Below, one piece after another: positions 1 through 9,179 of a DNA stretch of 64,000 nt. Source of the stretch: JABDBE01 sp049585795 (GTDB taxonomy: Bacteria > Acidobacteriota > Terriglobia > Terriglobales > Acidobacteriaceae). Within the stretch, counting starts at the first letter, position 1. The number at the start of each line of letters is the position of its first letter. A model generated the notes under the pieces. That model was not told where the DNA came from and made no database searches. It was given only the letters and a program-made list of their open reading frames with translations. The DNA lies in NCBI GenBank assembly GCA_049585795.1, contig JBAVAQ010000067.1:62001-126000 (forward strand), given 5' to 3'. The position numbers and the translations under genes were made by a program.

Positions 1-6
1 GAAGCG

Positions 7-858
7 ATGCGGCCGGACGAGCAGGGACCTGGGGATGCACCTGCCAAGTCTCAGGGAAAGCTAGCGCTGGCTCTGGGAGTGATCGCAATCGCGCTCAGCT
101 TGATTGTTGGGTTGGTTTATCTACTCTCGGTCCGTCGCCTGGAGCGCGAGGTGGCACGGCTCAGCCAGCAGACGGAAGGTCTAAGCCGGCAAGTCGTGCG
201 CGCACAGGAGCAATCGCAGACGTTGGCGCAGCAGGCTTCGCAAGCGGCTGCGAACGCGCAGGCCGCCGCTCAACAGCGCGACTTGGCGAAGCAGGATCAA
301 TCGAACTCGGAGGCGCAGGCGCAACTTGCGCGGCAGCAGGCCGCCGCCGAGCAGCAAAAGGCAGATCAAGCCGTACAGCAGGCCGAGGAATATCGGCAAG
401 AGCGAGAGGCGGAACTTACACAGCTGCAACAGGCTCTCGGGCAAATCGCCGAAACGCGTCGTACCGCCATGGGCCTGGTGATGACGCTGGACAGCAAGTC
501 AATTCGCTTCGATTTTGATAAGGCAAACATTAAACCGGAATATCGCGACATCCTCAATCGCATCGCCGGGATCCTGATGACGCTCAAGGGATACACGATT
601 GCTGTCTACGGATATACGGACGACGTCGGCACGCAGACCTACAACTTGCAACTCTCACAGCGTCGCGCCGAAGCTGTCCGCGACTTCCTGGTGCAGACCG
701 GAATTTCCGCGACCATCATGAGCACCAAGGGTTTTGGCAAATCCGACCCGCGCGTTCCGGGCGACAGCGAACAGGCGCGCGCTGCCAACCGCCGGGTCGA
801 GATCGGCATAGTGGATTCGAAACTTATCACCAACGGCACTCTCGCCGTGCCCAAGTGA
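7..858 (+). CDS. OmpA-family peptidoglycan-binding protein
   Basis: Likely anchors the cell envelope to peptidoglycan. Residues about 20-42 form one hydrophobic membrane segment. Residues about 45-155 are an Ala/Gln/Glu-rich coiled coil. Residues about 160-280 are an OmpA-like C-terminal domain, with the FDFDKANIKPEY beta-strand start, the TDDVGTQTYNLQLSQRRAEAV helix and the NRRVEI end that supply the usual diaminopimelate-binding Asp and Arg. The first ATG lies only 6 bases from the window edge and the two preceding codons are open, so the true start and its ribosome site may lie outside. The protein is complete at its C-terminus. The fold assignment is secure; the cellular partner is unknown. 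Confidence 0.85.
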   Translation: MRPDEQGPGDAPAKSQGKLALALGVIAIALSLIVGLVYLLSVRRLEREVARLSQQTEGLSRQVVRAQEQSQTLAQQASQAAANAQAAAQQRDLAKQDQSNSEAQAQLARQQAAAEQQKADQAVQQAEEYRQEREAELTQLQQALGQIAETRRTAMGLVMTLDSKSIRFDFDKANIKPEYRDILNRIAGILMTLKGYTIAVYGYTDDVGTQTYNLQLSQRRAEAVRDFLVQTGISATIMSTKGFGKSDPRVPGDSEQARAANRRVEIGIVDSKLITNGTLAVPK

Positions 859-896
859 ATTAGGCGGTACAGGTTCGGTGTAGACGTCCAGAGCCG

Positions 897-3069
897 CTAA
901 TTTTCACTTGGCACCTCCCGGTCATCGGTCAAAAGAATTGCGCTCGATCGAGGTTCAACTCGAAAACTGATTTGACTTTGCAGGGAGAGCTCTTTACCAG
1001 GTTCGTAGAGATCGTCAGGGGCGGTTCGGGAAGTGTCTACCGCCAAACGCCAGATCTTTCTCCCTGGCAAAGCAGGGATTGAAAAATCAACTGGTCTAGT
1101 ATCGGCGTTGAACATCAGGAACAAGTCGGCTTCTGTCTGCCCCAGAATGAGACACGCAAAGGATTTCTGCCGCCCGTCCGTCCAGTGGGGAATGCCGCCA
1201 TTTGGCGCGAACCATTTTATGTCCGCGCCTGTGTAAAACACTTCTTTTCGCAGTGCAGAATGGGCTCGGCGAAAGCCGATCATTCCTCGAGTAAAGCGAC
1301 GGATCTCTTTGTGCTTTTCCGCCAAACTCCAGTCAAACCAGCTCACCTCGTTATCCTGACAGTAGGCGTTATTGTTGCCGCGCTGGGTTCGCCGAAACTC
1401 GTCTCCGCCGCGCAGCATAGGAACCCCTCGAGAGATGAAGAGGGTCAACAGGAACGTCTTGATCAAGCGGTTCCGCATTCCCTCGACCGCGGGATCGTCG
1501 CTTGGCCCTTCCACCCCGCAATTGTCACTGTAGTTGGCATCGCTTCCGTCGCGGTTGTGATCGCCATTGTCGTCATTGTGCTTCTGCTTGTAGCTGACCA
1601 AATCGTTCAGTGTGAACCCGTCATGAGAAGTTACGAAGTTTAAGCTGCTTCCGGGTCCCTTGCCGGATCCCTGGTACAAATCCGAGCTTCCACAGATCCG
1701 ACTGGCAAACAATCCCATCATCCCCGCGTCGCCAATCCAAAAGCGGCGTACCTCGTCGCGAAAACGGCCATTCCATTCCATCCAGCGCCGCGTGGAAAAA
1801 CTCCCGACTTGATAGGCGCCACCTGCGTCCCACGCTTCGGCGATAATTTTCACGTCGCGCAGGATGGGATCTTCGCCAATGTCTTCGAGAAGCGGCGCGT
1901 GGCGGAGAACGTTTCCATGTTCATCTCGGCCCAAGACGGAAGCCAGGTCGAAGCGGAAACCGTCAACGTGCATGTGCATGACCCAGTAGCGGAGCACACT
2001 CATGACGAACTGCCTTACGACGGATGGTTCGCGTTAAGCGTATTGCCTACGCCAGTAAAGTCCTTGTAGTACCGGCGGTCGTTCTCTTGCAACATGTAGA
2101 AAATCGAGTTCTCAATGCCGCGCAGGCAGATCGTGGGTCCGGTTTCATTTCCCTCGGCCGTGTGGTTCAACACGATATCCAGGATGACTTCGATGCCGGC
2201 GCGGTGAAAGGCCTTGACCATTTCCCGGAATTCCAAGGTCTGCCGCCGATGCGGTCCTGCAATGCTGTAGGATTGCTTCGGAGCAAAGAAGGCGACCGGA
2301 TTGTAGCCCCAGTAGTTCCTGAGTTTCTCCTTAGTTATTGGATTGAGCCGGTTCGATTCATTTTCGTTAAATTCGAGCACAGGCATTAATTCAATTGCAG
2401 TCACCCCCAGGTCTTGGAAGTAAGGGATTTTTTCGGTCAAGCCTATGAAGGTTCCTGGATGCGCGACCCCCGAGCTGGGATGGATTGTGAATCCGCGTAC
2501 ATGCGTCTCATAGATCACTGTGTCGGAAGCAGAATGCTTCGGAGGGGCATCCATCTCCCAGTCGAAATGGTCGCCGGTAAAGATGCATTTCGGGGTGGTG
2601 CCCGCGTTATCGACGGTCGAAAAGCTCAAGTCAGCAAGGGTGCTAGAGGAATCGTATCCACGAGCGGCTAAAAATCCCAATCTTCGATGCCCGCAATTGC
2701 TCTTGCAAACGGATCCAGAAGCAACTTGTGCGGGTTGAAGCGATGGCCTTGTTCTGGTTGATACGGTCCTTCGATGCGATAGCCGTAGAGTTGGCCTTCG
2801 TGAACGCCTCGCACCCACACGTGCCAGACGTCACCGGTCCTGTGGCGCACGGGATCCAGATCAATGATCCTCGTCGGAGAACGGTCGTCAGGATTTTGAT
2901 AGAACTCTAGACGAACCTGGGTGGCGTTACGGCTGAACAAAACGAAATTGACGCCGTCTCGGACTAAATGTGCACCCCACGGAATTGGATTTCCCGCCCG
3001 AACTTCACCCTCCTCAAAGGGTGCCTCTAGAGTGTCGGATTCATCCTGTTTCATAGCCAGTTCAGCCAT
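897..3069 (-). pseudogene. glgX: glycogen debranching enzyme GlgX, two frameshifts
   Basis: GlgX removes alpha-1,6 branches from glycogen. The coding sequence starts at ATG 3069 (AGGAG just upstream; MAELAMKQDESD) and runs through the N-terminal CBM48-like domain to LLLDPFARAIAGIEDWDF, then stops. It resumes one frame over from LAARGYDSSS to LNANHPS, and resumes again in the third frame from VRQFVMSVLRYW to the stop at 897. Catalytic elements are all present: VDGFRFDLA (nucleophile Asp), IIAEAWDAGG (acid/base Glu) and TSHDGFTL. Restoring one T in the T5 run at 2670-2674 and one base near 2020 would rebuild a full protein of about 720 residues. Either the gene died recently or the assembly lost two bases. 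GlgX-type identity is secure. Confidence 0.88.
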
Positions 3070-3155
3070 CGAACTCCTACGCGCAATGTGATAATCCCGC
3101 TTCCTGTTCGCCCGCCCTGGATGCCCACAAGCATGCAATGGTTCAAAGAAGAGCA

Positions 3156-3194
3156 CCATTGGACTTTGGTATTGCCAATACCTTCGTCCAATGG
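3156..3194. promoter_or_regulatory. 39-bp nested dyad between glgX and the VOC gene
   Basis: Outer arms CCATTGGAC (3156-3164) and GTCCAATGG (3186-3194) and inner arms GGTATTG (3168-3174) and CAATACC (3176-3182) are all perfect inverted repeats sharing one centre at 3175. It sits between two divergent genes and resembles an operator for a dimeric or tetrameric regulator. The inner part (TTGGTAT..CCAA) is close to operators of GntR/FadR-type repressors. A related element occurs at 8363-8391. Confidence 0.55.
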
Positions 3195-3307
3195 ACTCGT
3201 CGTCCCGCTTCTGGCTTAATCAAGGTCGCGCTGGTAGGAGCAATTGTGAGCACTGCAACCACCGCACCTCACGTCCAGCGGACACTGTATCGAAATTGGA
3301 GTCACCA

Positions 3308-3754
3308 ATGAACGCTGTACAAATTGAACAGAAGAGCTATGAGATGCCCCCGCGGGAGGGGATCAGCATCGCGCATTTTCTTACCGTCGCCGACGTCGAG
3401 CGATCGGCTCGCTACTACGAAAAGGTCTTCGGCGCTCGCATTCTGACCATGGGTGACGGCAACGCGCCTCCGTACCTTCAGCTGGCGAATATCTGGATGA
3501 TTCTGAACGTTGGGGGCGGGCCGACCCCGGATAAGCCGACGGTAACGCTCAGCGTCCCCGACCCGAATCACATCAACAGCTTTATGAATTTCCGCGTTGC
3601 GGATATTCAAGCCTGCTACAAGCTTTGGAAAAGCCGAGGGGCCGAGTTCATCACAGAACCGATCCCCAAGTACGGCGAGATTCGCTGCTATATCCGCGAT
3701 CCCGACGGTTACATCATTGAGGTCGGACAGAGCACGGACTTGGTCTACGGTTAA
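3308..3754 (+). CDS. VOC-family (glyoxalase/bleomycin-resistance fold) protein
   Basis: A 148-residue vicinal-oxygen-chelate protein. ATG 3308 is preceded by GGAG at a good distance. The N-terminal half begins with the repeat opening SIAHFLTVADVERSARYYEKVFG, and the C-terminal half has the usual VADIQACYKLWKSRGAEF and CYIRDPDGYIIEVGQST. The final Glu of the RDPDGYIIEVGQ motif is the typical metal ligand. Members act as glyoxalases, antibiotic-binding proteins or dioxygenases, and the substrate cannot be read from sequence. It lies beside other stress-type genes and 114 bp downstream of a palindromic element. A decayed partial copy lies at 8021-8275. Confidence 0.85.
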   Translation: MNAVQIEQKSYEMPPREGISIAHFLTVADVERSARYYEKVFGARILTMGDGNAPPYLQLANIWMILNVGGGPTPDKPTVTLSVPDPNHINSFMNFRVADIQACYKLWKSRGAEFITEPIPKYGEIRCYIRDPDGYIIEVGQSTDLVYG

Positions 3755-3827
3755 CGCTCGGCCCGGATGGCATTCGGATTTGATTGGTCTACGGTTAACG
3801 CTCGGCCCGGATGGCATTCGGATTTGA
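3740..3827. repeat. exact 44-bp tandem duplication at the end of the VOC gene
   Basis: Bases 3740-3783 and 3784-3827 are identical. The unit includes the last codons and stop of the VOC gene plus 28 bases downstream, so the gene itself stays intact. A diverged single copy of the same tail follows the VOC remnant near 8228-8268. Confidence 0.9.
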
Positions 3828-3930
3828 ACGGTTGCGGATGTTCTCTTGAGGTCTTCGGGCTGCAGTGTCGAGCCTGACATCAAAAGGAGTACCAAATGGA
3901 CGGCACAAATGGGCTGAAAGAGGCACGCGC

Positions 3931-4800
3931 GTGACCGCGCCTGTCGCGTCGAACACGCCTGAGTCGAACATACTAAGCGTGAACGTTTTTACGGCTCCGG
4001 GAAAGACTATGGTCGGCGAGCGGCCAAAGCCCTTCGGCGAAGCACTCGGCTTTGACCCGATCACGTCGACTTTAATCTTCGGCGAGTACGACGCGGTGCT
4101 GGTGGACGCAATGGGGACAGTGGCTGAGGCCGAGGCTCTCGCGGATTGGGTCGCTCTGCACGACCGCAACCTCGAGACCGTCTATATAACGCACGCCCAC
4201 TTCGACCACTTCTATGGCCTTAGCATTCTGCTCGACCGTTTCCCCGGCGCTCGGGCGATAGCAACGCCCAGGACAGTGAATGCCATGCAGACGTCTTTCA
4301 CTCCCACAGTGGAGCGGCTAGCCCGCCGGATGTTTCCGGGGCAAGTGCCCACCAAGTTGGTTCCACCTGAGCCCTATGAGCAGGACACGTTCACTCTCGA
4401 GGGCCACGAATTGCGCATCATCGAGCAGGGCCGCACCGACAGTCCCGATTCGACGTCTCTATACGTTCCATCGATCGGCCTGATCGTGGCTGGCGACGTC
4501 GTGTACAACCAATGCCGCATGTACGTTGGCGACACCACCCCCGAGAGCCGAAAGAATTGGATCGCGGCGTTAGACCGGTTAGCGGCGCTCAATCCGACGA
4601 TGGTCGTCGCGGGTCACAAAAAGACGGGCGCGCCCGACTCTCCCTCGGCGATCCAGGACACCAAGCGTTACCTCGAGGACTTCGATCGGTTGCAGAAAAC
4701 CGCAAAGTCCGACCAGGAGCTGTTCGATCAGATGACGGAGCTGTACCCGCATTGGGTAGCCAACCAGTCATGGTTGATGTTCGGATTCCCCCAGCCATAA
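3931..4800 (+). CDS. MBL-fold metallo-hydrolase
   Basis: A metallo-beta-lactamase-fold hydrolase of about 289 residues. The metal-binding signature THAHFDHFYG (HxHxDH) is followed by later ligands around GDVVYN (Asp) and VVAGHKK (His). The fold is typical of glyoxalase II-like and related hydrolases; the substrate is unknown. The start is ambiguous. A strong AAAGGAG at 3882-3888 serves ATG 3896, which opens a 12-codon reading frame ending at 3934. That frame's TGA overlaps the GTG at 3931 (GTGA), in frame with the hydrolase. I take GTG 3931 with translational coupling, but an in-frame ATG at 3865 is possible. Confidence 0.8.
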   Translation: MTAPVASNTPESNILSVNVFTAPGKTMVGERPKPFGEALGFDPITSTLIFGEYDAVLVDAMGTVAEAEALADWVALHDRNLETVYITHAHFDHFYGLSILLDRFPGARAIATPRTVNAMQTSFTPTVERLARRMFPGQVPTKLVPPEPYEQDTFTLEGHELRIIEQGRTDSPDSTSLYVPSIGLIVAGDVVYNQCRMYVGDTTPESRKNWIAALDRLAALNPTMVVAGHKKTGAPDSPSAIQDTKRYLEDFDRLQKTAKSDQELFDQMTELYPHWVANQSWLMFGFPQP

Positions 4801-4954
4801 GCCACATCAACCGCTGATGCGAATGTTTTCTCGCGCATGATGGAAGGTGCCCCGGTTTTCCCTAACTATGCGCCATCGGACGTTTTTTTATTTCAACTGC
4901 CGAATCCGCTGCGTGTTCGCTTTCCGTTTGCTATCATTTCAGCAGGGTATCTCG

Positions 4955-5377
4955 ATGAAGAAATGGGATTATGAGATCACCACAACGGGCGCGAAGAGAA
5001 CTATCACTGCGAAATCGGATCCTGCCAAAAAGCGAACTCCTGAGCCGCAAGAGTTTGCCAACAACGCTGATGCTCTCGTGTTCGTGAAGGCGGGAGTCGC
5101 TGAAGGCTTTCTCTTCTCATGCCGTCGCTTCGTTGATCATGAGTATCGCGATGTGCGCTACCACTACTTTGTCAACGTAAATGGCCAGCTCGTATCCAGC
5201 GGCCGAGACAATGGGCCGCCTGATCCGATGTTTGAGGTCGGGGATGTTTATCCTGGCGGACCCAGGAATGGGAAGCACTTCGACATCACCGATGTCATCA
5301 CCGGCGAGATGGCGAGAGCCAATGGATGTGGCGTGATGATCGTCGGGAAAGAACGCGATGTGTCGAAGGCGAACTAA
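4955..5377 (+). CDS. hypothetical protein, 140 aa
   Basis: I do not recognise the family. ATG 4955 (MKKWDYEITTTG) is chosen because the protein upstream of it has an unlikely, Phe/Arg-rich composition; only a weak AGGG precedes it. The protein is soluble and charged, with no signal peptide or membrane segment. It ends 10 bases before the next gene (5388), which has its own AAGG site, so the two are probably co-transcribed. The neighbour looks like a nuclease-fold protein, so the pair could be functionally linked, but nothing in this sequence shows how. Confidence 0.6.
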   Translation: MKKWDYEITTTGAKRTITAKSDPAKKRTPEPQEFANNADALVFVKAGVAEGFLFSCRRFVDHEYRDVRYHYFVNVNGQLVSSGRDNGPPDPMFEVGDVYPGGPRNGKHFDITDVITGEMARANGCGVMIVGKERDVSKAN

Positions 5378-5387
5378 AGGTTCCGCC

Positions 5388-6220
5388 ATGGGATACAGCG
5401 ATGGCGCGATGCGCCTCGGCCCAGTCGCGAGAAAGCTCATCGATCCATGCGCATGGAAAGATGGTTACCCAGGTCCTCCTGCGTATGTGAGGGAGCTGGA
5501 TGCTCTTCTTCATTTTGCTAATCAGAACGGATATTTGCGGGGTTTTGTTCCGACCCTCGAAGCGCAAGATCGACAGCGCGATAAATCCCTGAATGAGCTC
5601 CGTCTTGCCTATTTCTTTAAGAGCCTCGGCTTCGACGTTACCGAATGGGACCCGCCGGGTGCCAGCAGGAAGAAGGGTGAGTTCAGCTTGGCTGTGCCGG
5701 GTGAACCTCCCGTCTTCGTCGAGGTAAAGAGCCGCGGGTGGGAAAGCGAACTGTCGGGCCTCAGCTCGAAGCTGGCCTGGCCAGACTACCTAAATTCGAA
5801 GTATGTAAAGGCGCCCGAGCCGTTGGGAATTGGAAGGCAGTACACGAATGCATCTCCTCAGACAAAACATATCCCAAGTTCCTGCCTACACAGCCGAACC
5901 TTCTGGTCATAGCTGATGATCTTCGCGTTTCACTGCACGACACTCTTTTCCAGGTGGAAGCTGCTTTGTTCGGGGAGAAGAGCTTTTATGAAAAGGATGG
6001 ATATTTCACCACGAATCGATACGAAAACATCGGCGGTTTGGGCGTGTTTAATTGCCATTCGAAGGCGCCATCCCGTGGCATGGAATATGAGTTCATTGTC
6101 TACTTGAACCCGAAGGCTCTGCCGGCGACACGATTGCCATCGTCATGGACGCCCTACACTACCAAGCTCTCTTGCATTGTCAGGGGTACGGATCCTCGGC
6201 AGGGAATCATGTACCTCTAA
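5388..6220 (+). pseudogene. PD-(D/E)XK nuclease-like protein, frameshifted
   Basis: The first part (ATG 5388) contains KSLNELRLAYFFKSLGFDVTEWDPPG followed by EPPVFVEVKSRGW, which resembles the E/D...ExK core of PD-(D/E)XK nucleases. Near 5810 the frame must change: adding one G to the AAGG at 5809-5812 gives KYVKGARAVGNWKAVHECIS and then continues to the stop at 6220. The rejoined protein would be about 277 residues. The family is otherwise unknown to me; a DNA-cleaving or restriction-like role is only a suggestion from the core motif. A single missing base may be a sequencing error. Confidence 0.6.
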
Positions 6221-6392
6221 AGGAGAAAAAACTGGGGAAAAATGGGGACTGGACCGGACGTTCACCCCGATAATGAAGCAATAGAGCGCCCTCGATCACA
6301 TTTTGGACAGGCGGCCGATGTAAGGGGGTGGGCAGCGAACCTTGATTCAGGGTTCACGTACGAAAGAGAATAGAGAAGCGAGCCTGATGTGA

Positions 6393-6602
6393 TTAGCGGC
6401 CTTCCAGATTCTTCAACCGGTCCGACAGAGCCTCAACCTCGGTATCCAGTGCGCGAATTGCTGCGGCGTGGCTCTTCTGACGCAATTCCACCGGGGATGC
6501 CCACTTGTGAAACTCGGTGAGAAGAGTGGTCTCCACCTTCTCTAACCTTTGGCCAATCCACTGTTTGTCTTCTTCGGTTAGCACATCCTGATTATAGGAC
6601 AT
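6393..6602 (-). CDS. small coiled-coil protein, 69 aa
   Basis: MSYNQDVLTEEDKQWIGQRL is followed by a regular Leu/Glu/Arg heptad pattern to the end (IRALDTEVEALSDRLKNLEG), so the whole protein is probably an amphipathic helix or coiled coil. It has no Cys and no signal peptide. It lies alone in a gap between the frameshifted nuclease-like gene and a sigma-factor remnant. Only a weak GGTCAGG stands before the ATG. The function is unknown. Confidence 0.5.
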   Translation of the reverse strand: MSYNQDVLTEEDKQWIGQRLEKVETTLLTEFHKWASPVELRQKSHAAAIRALDTEVEALSDRLKNLEGR

Positions 6603-6726
6603 AGGCCGAACCTGACCAGAAAGTTTTTCCCACGGCGGTGTGCGCCCACGTCCTCAAGATTTCCGCAGGTACGGCATGCAGCGCTTAAGCTCTTTTCCAT
6701 CTGCATGTTACGGGTCGAGACTACCC

Positions 6727-6838
6727 TTGTTTCCACTGCCGAATCGGCTCTTGCAGGAATTGCCGCTTGGTCCCGTTGGGTCAGGGCCAGCGCCTTCTCA
6801 TAAGACGCCCGAGCCTCAGCTGTCCTGCCGAGCCTGCG
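6727..6838 (-). pseudogene. remnant of an ECF sigma factor C-terminus
   Basis: Within the 430-base gap 6603-7031 the minus strand encodes YRRLGRTAEARASYEKALAL followed by TQRD. This matches the TPR-like tail (LGRTAEARAAYERALAL) common to SnoaL/DGPF-associated ECF sigma factors (ECF42-type). The preceding sigma-2 and sigma-4 regions are absent and the flanking translation is not protein-like, so this is a decayed fragment. An orphan DGPF/YCII protein, the usual partner of such sigma factors, is encoded at 19407-19814. I see nothing else in the gap. Confidence 0.45.
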
Positions 6839-7031
6839 ATACATTGGACAACCGCCTGCAAACGATGCCAACGCATCGAGCGATACCTTGGTCCAATTGT
6901 TTTTCCTTTCCTCGTCAGGCTTAATCAGCAGGTGTGAATTCGAAAGAGCCAGAATCAGCGGATGAGCCCTGCTTATCGGAATTGGAGCCGACAATGAGCA
7001 GCGCACATTCGATTTCAAAAAGGAGAACAAA

Positions 7032-7844
7032 ATGACGACAAAAGGAAAAGTCCTGGTACTAGTCTCGAGCGGTCACGGCTTGCCCTTGAAAGACGGCAAG
7101 GTATATAAGGGCGCTGGCTACTATCTCAACGAGCTTACGGTTCCGGTTCGTGCCCTGATGAACGAGGGCTACGAAATCACTTTCGCCAACCCCAAAGGCA
7201 ACACGCCGCAAATGGATGTCAATTCAGCTATAGCCCAGTTCTTCGGTGGGGACGAGGCTAAGCTTCAGGACTATCTAAAATTCCGCGACACCCTGACTGG
7301 GCTGAAAAATCCAACTCGTATCTCGGATGTCATCGCATCGGGCCTGGATCAATATGACGCTGTTTTCGTCCCCGGCGGCCACGGCCCGATGATGGATCTT
7401 CTCGATGATCCCGACGCGGGCACCGTGATGAGACACTTTCATAAAACATCCAAGCCTACGGCAGTGCTCTGCCATGGCCCGATTTCACTGCTCTCGGCTC
7501 TTCCGAATTCGAAGGAGGTGGTCGCCGCGCTGTCGGCGGGCGATGCCGCTGGAGCGCACGCAAAGGCTCAAGGTTGGATCTATTCTGGATATAAGATGAC
7601 TATCTTTTCGACGGCGGAAGAGCAGCAGCGGGAGCCGCTTGAGATTGGTGGCAAGGTTCTCTTCTACCCGGATTTCGCCTTGCGTACGGCGGGCGGTGAC
7701 GTAAGTGTGGCCCCTCCATGGCAGAGCTACGTTCTTCAAGATCGCGAGCTGATCTCAGGTCAGAACCCGTTCTCTGATTACGCGCTTCTGAAGCTTCTTG
7801 TACCGGCACTCAGTGAGAAGAAGAAGGTGGTTTCAGCGGCATGA
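7032..7844 (+). CDS. DJ-1/PfpI-family protein
   Basis: A 270-residue class-I glutamine-amidotransferase-like protein of the DJ-1/PfpI superfamily, closest in layout to Hsp31-like chaperone/glyoxalase III proteins. The nucleophile elbow is AVLCHGP, with the reactive Cys followed by His; FVPGGHGP and an upstream Glu-containing strand complete the pattern. An AAAAAGGAG ribosome site precedes ATG 7032. Such proteins detoxify methylglyoxal or act in stress response. The nearby VOC proteins and general-stress gene suggest a stress-related setting, but the substrate is not shown by the sequence. Confidence 0.85.
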   Translation: MTTKGKVLVLVSSGHGLPLKDGKVYKGAGYYLNELTVPVRALMNEGYEITFANPKGNTPQMDVNSAIAQFFGGDEAKLQDYLKFRDTLTGLKNPTRISDVIASGLDQYDAVFVPGGHGPMMDLLDDPDAGTVMRHFHKTSKPTAVLCHGPISLLSALPNSKEVVAALSAGDAAGAHAKAQGWIYSGYKMTIFSTAEEQQREPLEIGGKVLFYPDFALRTAGGDVSVAPPWQSYVLQDRELISGQNPFSDYALLKLLVPALSEKKKVVSAA

Positions 7845-8020
7845 GAATCGGAGACGCCCAGAAAGAGCTAATTAAAAAGGGACGACAGTCTTGGAGGGCG
7901 TAAATATCGATGAAAACTACGCTCGACGGTTTTTCGCTGATGCCGCCTGAAAATCTGGGCTAGTGTGGGTCACCAGCCCAGATGAGCACTGCTCGTCGGA
8001 CTGGAGGCGTCAAGGAGCAG

Positions 8021-8275
8021 CGTACAAATCGAGCAAAAGAGCTATGAGGATGCCCCCGCGCGACGGGTCCACCGTGAACATCCGCGTTGCGGATATTCAA
8101 GCGTGCTATGAATTATCGAAAAGTCGTGGAGCCGAGTTCATCACGCAGCCGAAGGAAAAGTACGGCGAGATTCGCTGCTACATCCGCGATCCTGACGGTT
8201 ACATTATCGAGGTCGGACAGAGCACTGACCTCACGTAAGGTTGACGCTCGGCCGGGATGGGACGCGGATTTAAGC
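8021..8275 (+). pseudogene. decayed internal-deletion copy of the VOC gene
   Basis: The sequence matches 3316-3360 of the intact VOC gene (AGAGCTATGAG...CCCCCGCG, with one inserted base) and then jumps to 3591-3754 (RVADIQACYELSKSRGAEFI, CYIRDPDGYIIEVGQST). About 215 bp of the middle are missing. A tail similar to the 44-bp repeat unit follows the stop at 8238. The remaining reading frame encodes only the second half-domain, so it is unlikely to fold as a VOC enzyme. Confidence 0.75.
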
Positions 8276-8362
8276 GCTTACGGATGCCCGCTTATTGCTA
8301 GCCCATTGGCACCGACGCCTCCGCGTGCTGCGGAACGAGGCGCGGAGTGTAGCCCGCAGCCG

Positions 8363-8391
8363 GGACCTTGGTATAACCAATACTTTTGTCC
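8363..8391. promoter_or_regulatory. second copy of the palindromic element
   Basis: TTGGTATAACCAA (8368-8380) is an inverted repeat with arms TTGGT/ACCAA. Around it, GGAC (8363-8366) pairs with GTCC (8388-8391). The run from TTGGTAT to GTCCAAT and the following CTGGCT(T/A)AATCA closely match 3166-3218. Here it lies about 150 bp before the general-stress gene at 8541, so both genes may answer to one regulator. Confidence 0.5.
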
Positions 8392-8540
8392 AATAGACTC
8401 AATTCACTTCTTTCTGGCTAAATCATCCAACGGACAATTTCCACCAAACCTCTTTTGAGGAACTCGAAAAACAGAACTTAACCAATCCGAACCGAATCTC
8501 GATGCACAGATAAATTCTGAAGAAGAAGAGGAGAAAAATC

Positions 8541-9095
8541 ATGAATAACATGCCAAGACAGGACCAAAACTCGGTCGTTGCAGTTTTCAGCCAACACTCC
8601 GCAGCAGAAAATGCCATCAAGGAATTGAAGGGTGGCGGGTTTGACATCAAGAAACTGGCCGTCGTCGGCCGCGACTACCAAACGGAAGCGGACGTCGTCG
8701 GTTTCTATAACACAGGCGACAGGATGAAATACTGGGGCAAGTGGGGCGCATTTTGGGGCGGGCTCTGGGGTCTGCTCTTCGGTGCCGCGTTCTTAATCAT
8801 TCCAGGCATCGGGCCCGTGGTTGCCGCTGGCTCCATTGTCTCCTGGATCGTCGCGGCGCTGGAGGGGGCCGTCGTTGTGGGAGGGCTCAGTGCCCTGGGC
8901 GCAGGTCTCTACAGCCTCGGCATTCCCAAAAACAGTGTCGTAAAATACGAGACGTCGATCAAAGCCGGCAAGTTCGTTCTGGTCGCACATGGAACCGCCG
9001 ACGAAGTAGCGAAAGCCCGCGACATGTTGAAGACTTCGGGCGCGGAGCAAATTGACAGCTACCAACCTTCGACCGAAGAGGCGCGCGTGGCGTGA
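8541..9095 (+). CDS. general stress protein 17M-like membrane protein
   Basis: A 184-residue protein of the general-stress-protein 17M (YflT-like) type. The N-terminal domain (VVAVFSQHSAAENAIKELK, FDIKKLAVVGRDYQTE) is typical of the family. It is followed by a glycine-rich hydrophobic section with two membrane helices (about residues 72-95 and 97-120). A C-terminal soluble segment ends with a repeat-like helix (ADEVAKARDMLKTSGAEQIDSY). GAAGAGGAG stands 8 bases before the ATG. It probably responds to envelope or osmotic stress; the molecular role is unknown. A strong hairpin follows the gene. Confidence 0.8.
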   Translation: MNNMPRQDQNSVVAVFSQHSAAENAIKELKGGGFDIKKLAVVGRDYQTEADVVGFYNTGDRMKYWGKWGAFWGGLWGLLFGAAFLIIPGIGPVVAAGSIVSWIVAALEGAVVVGGLSALGAGLYSLGIPKNSVVKYETSIKAGKFVLVAHGTADEVAKARDMLKTSGAEQIDSYQPSTEEARVA

Positions 9096-9143
9096 GCCAG
9101 CTGGGGTCATTCAGGGAGTCGGTGCAATTCACTCTCCACACTT

Positions 9144-9176
9144 ACCACAGTGGCCTATCACAAAGGCCACTGTGGT
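9144..9176 (+). terminator. 12-bp hairpin after the general-stress gene
   Basis: ACCACAGTGGCC (9144-9155), a 9-base loop and GGCCACTGTGGT (9165-9176) form a perfect stem. The tail (TCATTTG) is only weakly T-rich, so termination efficiency is uncertain. Confidence 0.6.
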
Positions 9177-9179
9177 TCA

